This document shows, one piece after another, positions 59,724 through 64,000 of a DNA stretch of 64,000 nucleotides. Source of the stretch: Mesorhizobium sp. WSM4311 (lineage in GTDB: Bacteria; Pseudomonadota; Alphaproteobacteria; Rhizobiales; Rhizobiaceae); the NCBI RefSeq assembly GCF_002295115.1, contig NZ_NSFV01000009.1, forward strand, positions 62,001 to 126,000, read 5' to 3'. Made by a program: the position numbers and the translations under genes. The notes under the pieces are model-generated. The model was not told where the DNA came from. It worked only from the letters and a program-made list of their open reading frames with translations, and made no database searches. The stretch's first letter is position 1. Every line of letters begins with the position of its first letter.

Positions 59724-60938
59724 GTGGATGACATCAGCCCGATCCGCGCCAAAAGCGGCACCAACCAGGAAGGCACCAGCGCACACAACCGCCGGGTCAT
59801 GATCGAGGCGCTGCGTCTCAATGGCGCCCTGTCGCGGGCCGACCTGGCGCGGGCGACGCAGCTCACCAAGCAGGCGGTCTCCAACATCATCGAAGATCTC
59901 GAAAGCGACGGCCTGGTCGTCGCGCTCGACGCGGTGCGCAAGGGCAGGGGGCAGCCGTCGACGCCCTACAGGCTGGTGCCTGAAGGCGCCTTCGCCATCG
60001 GCTTGCATATAGACCGCCATCTGACGCGCGCCGTGGCCGTCGACCTGATGGGCAGCGTGCTGGCGCGGGCCGAGGCGAACCTGCCTTTCGATGAGCCGTC
60101 GAAGGGTGTCGAGATCATCCTGAAGCTGATCGCCGGTGTGCGCCGTGACCTGGCCAGCATTTCGGTCCAGTCGGAAAAACGGCTGGTCGGTCTCGGTGTT
60201 GCCATGCCCGGTCCTTTCGGACTGAAGGATTCGGACGACAAATGGATGATGCCGGCCTGGCAGAAGTTTCCGCTGCTGGAGGCGCTGGCCAAAGGCACGG
60301 GGCTGAATGTCGGCCTGCAGAACGATGCCGCCGCCTGCGCCACTGCCGAACGTATCGTCGGCGCGGCACATGGCGTCGACCACGCGGTCTGTCTCTATGT
60401 CGGCTACGGCATCGGCGCCGGGCTGATCCTCAATGGCGAACTCTACAGCGGCGGCCATGGCAATGCCGGCGAAATCGGCATGGCGCTGCTGGCGCCCGCC
60501 GGACCGGGCTCGACGCCGCTCGAGCACCGCGCCTCGCTGGCCTCGCTCTACCAGCATCTAGGCCTCAATCCGGCGGACAGTGATATCTACGAACAGATGA
60601 ACGCCCTGGTGCTGGCCGAGGATGCCAAGATGATGGCCTGGATCGACGGGGCAGCGCATGATCTGCGCTGGAGCGTGCATCTCATCGAGACGATCTTCGA
60701 TCCGCAGACCGTGATCCTGACCAGTGGCGCGCCGGAAGCGCTGGCGCGCCGGCTTGTCGAGGCAATGCACCCGCTGCTGCCGTCGATCGCCGACCGGCCC
60801 GCAAGAATGTTGCCTCGCCTGCAACTCGGCACCACCGACCCCTGGTCGATCGCGCTCGGTGCGGCCGCGGCGCCGATCAGCCGCGCCTTCGATCCGCTGT
60901 TCTCGGCGATCCTGAAGACGCGTTCCGCTCCGGCATAG
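59724..60938 (+). CDS. ROK-family transcription regulator without the zinc motif
   Basis: About 404 residues from GTG 59724 (GAGGGG upstream; ATG 59700 lacks a ribosome site). HTH about 18-72 (HNRRVMIEALRLNGALSRADLARATQLTKQAVSNIIEDLESDGLV), then a ROK domain with GVAMPGPFGLKDSDDKWMMPAWQKFPLLEAL and YVGYGIGAGLILNGELYSGGHGNAGEIG. The usual CxCGxxGCxE zinc site is absent (AGPGSTPLEHRASL instead), so the effector fold differs from the repressor at 2934. It likely controls the divergent sugar operon. Confidence 0.86.
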   Translation: MDDISPIRAKSGTNQEGTSAHNRRVMIEALRLNGALSRADLARATQLTKQAVSNIIEDLESDGLVVALDAVRKGRGQPSTPYRLVPEGAFAIGLHIDRHLTRAVAVDLMGSVLARAEANLPFDEPSKGVEIILKLIAGVRRDLASISVQSEKRLVGLGVAMPGPFGLKDSDDKWMMPAWQKFPLLEALAKGTGLNVGLQNDAAACATAERIVGAAHGVDHAVCLYVGYGIGAGLILNGELYSGGHGNAGEIGMALLAPAGPGSTPLEHRASLASLYQHLGLNPADSDIYEQMNALVLAEDAKMMAWIDGAAHDLRWSVHLIETIFDPQTVILTSGAPEALARRLVEAMHPLLPSIADRPARMLPRLQLGTTDPWSIALGAAAAPISRAFDPLFSAILKTRSAPA

Positions 60939-61040
60939 GAGCTCCCAAGGCGGAGACCCTTATTTCGGCGTCACACAGGGTTCATCGTGCGGACATAGCG
61001 TCTTTTCCAGTTCTTTGCTGCAATGCAATAGGAGTGGGAC

Positions 61041-62618
61041 ATGGTGGACATAGTGTCTAGTGAGGCGGGCATTCCGAGACCGGATCATCCGCTGGACAGT
61101 TCGGGCGGCGCGAAGTGGTTCCTGCCGGCCTTCGGCGTGCTGGTTCTGGTCGGCGTGGTCTATGTCGGCTACGCGCTGAGCCAGGACCTGGCGGTGGCCA
61201 AGACCGTGCCGTGGATCCTGCTCGGCATCGCCTTGCTGATCGCGCTCGGCTTCGAATTCGTCAACGGCTTCCACGACACCGCCAATGCTGTGGCGACCGT
61301 CATCTACACGCGCTCCCTGCCGGCCGAATTCGCCGTCATGTGGTCGGGGGTCTTCAACTTCCTCGGCGTTCTCACCTCCAGCGGCGCGGTGGCCTTCGGC
61401 ATCCTGTCGCTGCTGCCGGTCGAGCTGATCCTGCAGGTCGGCTCCTCCTCCGGCTTTGCCATGGTGTTCGCGCTGCTCGTCGCCGCGATCCTGTGGAACC
61501 TCGGCACCTGGTTCCTCGGCTCGATCATCGGCGTAGGCCTCGCCAACCAGTTCATGGCGCCGTCCGGCAGCGCCACCAGCGGCGTCGACTGGTCACAGGC
61601 GACCAATGTCGGCGTGACCTTGCTGGTGTCGCCGATCATCGGTTTCTTCGCCGCCGCGATCCTGCTCTATGCGATGAAGCTTCTGGTTCGCAATCCGGCC
61701 CTCTACGAAGCCCCGAAAGGCAATGCTCCGCCGCCTTGGTGGATCCGCGGCCTGCTGATCTTCACCTGCACCGGCGTCAGCTTCGCGCATGGCTCCAATG
61801 ACGGGCAGAAGGGCATGGGCCTGATCATGCTGATCCTGATCGGCGTGGTGCCGACGGCCTATGCGCTGAACCGCACGCCCGACATCAACTATCTCGAAGC
61901 CTACAAGTCGGCTTCAGCCAATGTCGAAACGGCGCTGGGCAAATATGCGAAGCCCGGCGTCACCGTCACGGATGCCAAGGATGCCAAGGCAGCCGTCCAG
62001 GATGCCGTGCGCACCCGCAGCTGGAGCGACAAGACAACGGTCGCGCTGCAGACCTACATCCACAACACGACGGCGGGACTGCAGCCCTATGCGTCGGTCG
62101 ACAACGTGCCGACCGATCTGGTCAGCAACGCCCGCAACGACATCTATCTGATCGGCGAGGCGCTCAAGCTGATCGACAAGAAGCAGCTGTTGCCGATGCA
62201 GGGCGCCGATCTCAAGGCGGTGACCGACTACCACAAGGCCGTCGACAATGCGACGAAGTTCATCCCTCTCTGGGTGAAGATCGCGGTGGCGCTGGCGCTG
62301 GGTCTCGGCACCATGGTCGGCTGGAAACGCATCGTCGTCACGGTCGGCGAGAAGATCGGCAAGAGCCACCTGACCTATGGCCAGGGCGCGGCGGCCGAAC
62401 TCGTCGCCATGGTGACCATCGGCATGGCCGACCGGCTCGGCCTGCCGGTTTCGACCACCCATGTGCTGTCGTCGGGCGTCGCCGGAACGATGGCCGCCAA
62501 TGGCTCAGGCCTGCAATGGTCGACGGTGCGCAACCTGCTGCTGGCCTGGGTGTTGACCCTGCCGTGCTCGATCGCGCTTGCCTTCGTGCTGTTCATCGTC
62601 TTCCGCCAGGTGTTCTGA
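61041..62618 (+). CDS. PiT-family inorganic phosphate transporter
   Basis: A 525-residue inner-membrane phosphate symporter. The two PiT signature repeats are ALGFEFVNGFHDTANAVATVIYTRSL (near 75) and GVSFAHGSNDGQKGMGLIML (near 249), and VSTTHVLSSGVAGTM is in the last third. A large hydrophilic loop (about 290-405) follows TM7. GGAG precedes the ATG. No PhoU-like Pap partner is adjacent. With the Pst genes at the other end, the cell has both high-affinity and low-affinity phosphate routes in this window. A terminator follows. Confidence 0.92.
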   Translation: MVDIVSSEAGIPRPDHPLDSSGGAKWFLPAFGVLVLVGVVYVGYALSQDLAVAKTVPWILLGIALLIALGFEFVNGFHDTANAVATVIYTRSLPAEFAVMWSGVFNFLGVLTSSGAVAFGILSLLPVELILQVGSSSGFAMVFALLVAAILWNLGTWFLGSIIGVGLANQFMAPSGSATSGVDWSQATNVGVTLLVSPIIGFFAAAILLYAMKLLVRNPALYEAPKGNAPPPWWIRGLLIFTCTGVSFAHGSNDGQKGMGLIMLILIGVVPTAYALNRTPDINYLEAYKSASANVETALGKYAKPGVTVTDAKDAKAAVQDAVRTRSWSDKTTVALQTYIHNTTAGLQPYASVDNVPTDLVSNARNDIYLIGEALKLIDKKQLLPMQGADLKAVTDYHKAVDNATKFIPLWVKIAVALALGLGTMVGWKRIVVTVGEKIGKSHLTYGQGAAAELVAMVTIGMADRLGLPVSTTHVLSSGVAGTMAANGSGLQWSTVRNLLLAWVLTLPCSIALAFVLFIVFRQVF

Positions 62619-62633
62619 GCGTCAGACCCTCAA

Positions 62634-62666
62634 GAGAACGGCGCCACCTGCGGCGCCGTTCTCTTT
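62634..62666 (+). terminator. Terminator after the phosphate transporter
   Basis: GAGAACGGCGCC (62634-62645), 6-base loop, GGCGCCGTTCTC (62652-62663), then TTTC. A perfect 12-bp stem with a short T-rich tail. Confidence 0.75.
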
Positions 62667-62781
62667 CTCGGCCTATCCTGCGAAGACCAATGAAGAGTCA
62701 GAGCGTGCGTCTTCCCAAGCGGGCGCGCCGCTTCGAACGGTTCAGCTTTCGATGGAATGGTTGGCCGGCTCCAGCCGAGGC

Positions 62782-63627
62782 TCACCGCCGCACAACGTCC
62801 GCCCTGTTACGGCGGCGCAGCTGGCGTAGCGACAACATGTGCAGCAGGATCGAGCTTGGCACCACGAATGCAGGGGTCAGCACACCCGGATAATCGCCTG
62901 CGCCGATGCTCTGCACATCCGGGACAATCAACTGCAATGGGCCGGGCGAGGTGATCATGCCCATGGTGATCGCGACAGCGAAGTCGGCAAGCCCGAGGAT
63001 GTTCCAGAGAGTTGCCGCCCTCCGGCCTTTGTCTGTGCCGGTCGCCACTGCGATCGCAGCCGGCAACGCGAACAAACCGGTCAGCATGTCGCCGATGCCT
63101 GCCGGCGCTGCGAAAACGCCAGGCAGTGTGCCACGCAGCCAGGCCGCGATAGCCCAGGTGCCGAACACGCGGTAGAGCTGAAGCATCACGAGCCAGCGCG
63201 CTGGCATCGCATCGAGCACCAGCCCGATCCGCTTCGAGAGCAGCAGGAGCGGCGCCCCGATGATCACCGGCAGGAAGATCGCCGATGGCAATACCGGAAA
63301 AGACGCGGTGTCCGCGTGGAAGAAGCCGTTGATCGCGGCGCTCCAGGCGAAGGCGAGCCACAGCGTGTCCGGGATCATGATCGCCAGCCAGGTCGTGCGG
63401 CGTTGAGCTGGCGTCAGGCTCGTGTGTTCGAGGCCGAGCCACAATCCCAGCGCGATGAGCCCGTGGGCCGCGAGCTGGTGGGCCGTGGTCGGAATGCCGG
63501 TGGCCGGGATCGCCGGCCATCTGTAGATCACCAGAAGCCAAAGCAACGTGAGCGGCGCAAACCAGAGCAGGCCGCGCCAGGCGTCACGCGACGGAACGAT
63601 AGCAGGGGAAACAGCTTCGACGGTCAT
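62782..63627 (-). CDS. Polytopic membrane protein of unknown function
   Basis: About 281 residues from the ATG at 63627 (GGAG nine bases upstream); the longer frame reads through repeat B. Some seven or eight hydrophobic segments are visible, including GLLWFAPLTLLWLLVIYRW, TTWLAIMIPDTLWLAFAW, FLPVIIGAPLLLL, VFAAPAGIGDMLTGLFALPAAIAVATG and ILGLADFAVAITMGMITSPG. The DMLTGLFALPAA and NILGLADFAVA phrases recur in uncharacterised bacterial membrane proteins. No catalytic motif was recognised. It is convergent with the phosphate transporter. Confidence 0.75.
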   Translation of the reverse strand: MTVEAVSPAIVPSRDAWRGLLWFAPLTLLWLLVIYRWPAIPATGIPTTAHQLAAHGLIALGLWLGLEHTSLTPAQRRTTWLAIMIPDTLWLAFAWSAAINGFFHADTASFPVLPSAIFLPVIIGAPLLLLSKRIGLVLDAMPARWLVMLQLYRVFGTWAIAAWLRGTLPGVFAAPAGIGDMLTGLFALPAAIAVATGTDKGRRAATLWNILGLADFAVAITMGMITSPGPLQLIVPDVQSIGAGDYPGVLTPAFVVPSSILLHMLSLRQLRRRNRADVVRR

Positions 63628-63650
63628 CAGCGGTACTCCATTAAGCCCAG

Positions 63651-63755
63651 GGCAATTCCAGGAAAAGTGTGAGCGGTTTTCCGTCTGGAATTGCGTCAAA
63701 ACAAAGAGTTAGAGCGGTTCGCCGTTTCCATGAAACGGTGAAACGCGCTAGCGCA
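63651..63755 (+). repeat. Intergenic repeat family B, copy 4
   Basis: GGCAATTCCAGGAAAAGTGTGAGCGG through CTGGAATTGCGTCAAAACAAAG to GTTTCCATGAAACGGTGAAACGCG. It lies in the leader of the membrane-protein gene, like copy 2 beside the FAD oxidoreductase. Confidence 0.78.
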
Positions 63756-64000
63756 TTTGCCTGCTCAAATGTACGCCCGCTTTCAGCGAGCCAATATCCG
63801 CGACAATCTTGATAGGCTGTGAAGAAGAACTTCACAGTCCGGCCGGGCTTGCTCGAAGGCGTGCCTACGCGGTCGCACCGTAGTTTCGCCGACCTGCCGC
63901 GGAACTCATGGTGACGGCCAGGCGGATCGCATCCTTGTCCCGCATGCCTGGCAGCGCTTCTGATAGGCACGATGCGCCGCGCCGGTTGATCAACCGGCGA
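63756..64000. other. Unassigned end of window with small hairpins
   Basis: No convincing gene. A minus-strand frame here reads into repeat B and lacks a ribosome site. Two structures stand out: a hairpin CTGTGAAG-N5-CTTCACAG at 63817-63837, and a perfect 18-base palindrome with GCCGGTTGA arms at 63981-63998, which may be an operator or terminator of a gene beyond the window. Confidence 0.5.

Noticed and set aside
63641..63970. Minus-strand frame of 109 codons at the right end
   Set aside because: Its C-terminal third is encoded by repeat B and the N-terminal part is not protein-like; no ribosome site.

Overview
The window looks like a chromosomal segment of an alphaproteobacterium of the Rhizobiales, most likely Mesorhizobium or a close relative. 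The basis is the PhyR-NepR-EcfG stress module (found only in Alphaproteobacteria), HWE-type histidine kinases, high-GC codon use, many ABC uptake operons, and several families of short intergenic repeats of the kind common in Mesorhizobium. The genus is inferred from content; no database comparison was run. I saw no tRNA, rRNA, insertion sequence, prophage or CRISPR array.

Layout. 1-2.6 kb: 3' end of a pst operon (pstA end, pstB, phoU, phoB). 2.9-7.8 kb: a ROK repressor divergent from a xylose-type ABC importer (SBP, permease, single-domain ATPase), with two operator-like elements between them. 7.9-20.9 kb: a general stress response island. It holds phyR, nepR and ecfG, three HWE sensor kinases, a single-domain FAT GUY-type response regulator, a Crp/Fnr regulator and many small envelope proteins. 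Ten sites matching GGAAC-N16/17-CGTT lie in front of these genes. 20.9-25.8 kb: a sulfatase/phosphonate monoester hydrolase-like enzyme, an mhq-like dioxygenase/hydrolase/GNAT operon, and an M19 dipeptidase.

25.8-41.8 kb is the most interesting metabolic region. It encodes a PotABC-type importer with two tandem, closely related binding proteins, a flavin amine oxidase, a class III aminotransferase, a Rieske oxygenase resembling betaine or carnitine oxygenases, a GcvT-like folate-dependent enzyme, two PYROXD2-like FAD oxidoreductases, a methyltransferase and a BetI-like TetR regulator. All three control regions of the cluster carry a palindrome close to TTGAA-N6-TTCAA. I read this as one TetR-controlled regulon for uptake and breakdown of a methylated amine or betaine; the substrate is unknown.

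42-48 kb: a hybrid sensor kinase, a canonical OmpR-type regulator, a divergent OmpR-like regulator with a degenerate receiver, two small membrane proteins and an L,D-transpeptidase. 48.2-53.3 kb: an RND efflux pump and its membrane fusion protein, divergent from a TetR repressor across a perfect palindrome. 53.3-60.9 kb: a sugar ABC importer with a PfkB kinase and a SIS-domain isomerase/deglycase, divergent from a second ROK regulator with a perfect 10-5-10 palindrome. 61-62.6 kb: a PiT phosphate transporter. The end holds an unidentified membrane protein and repeats.
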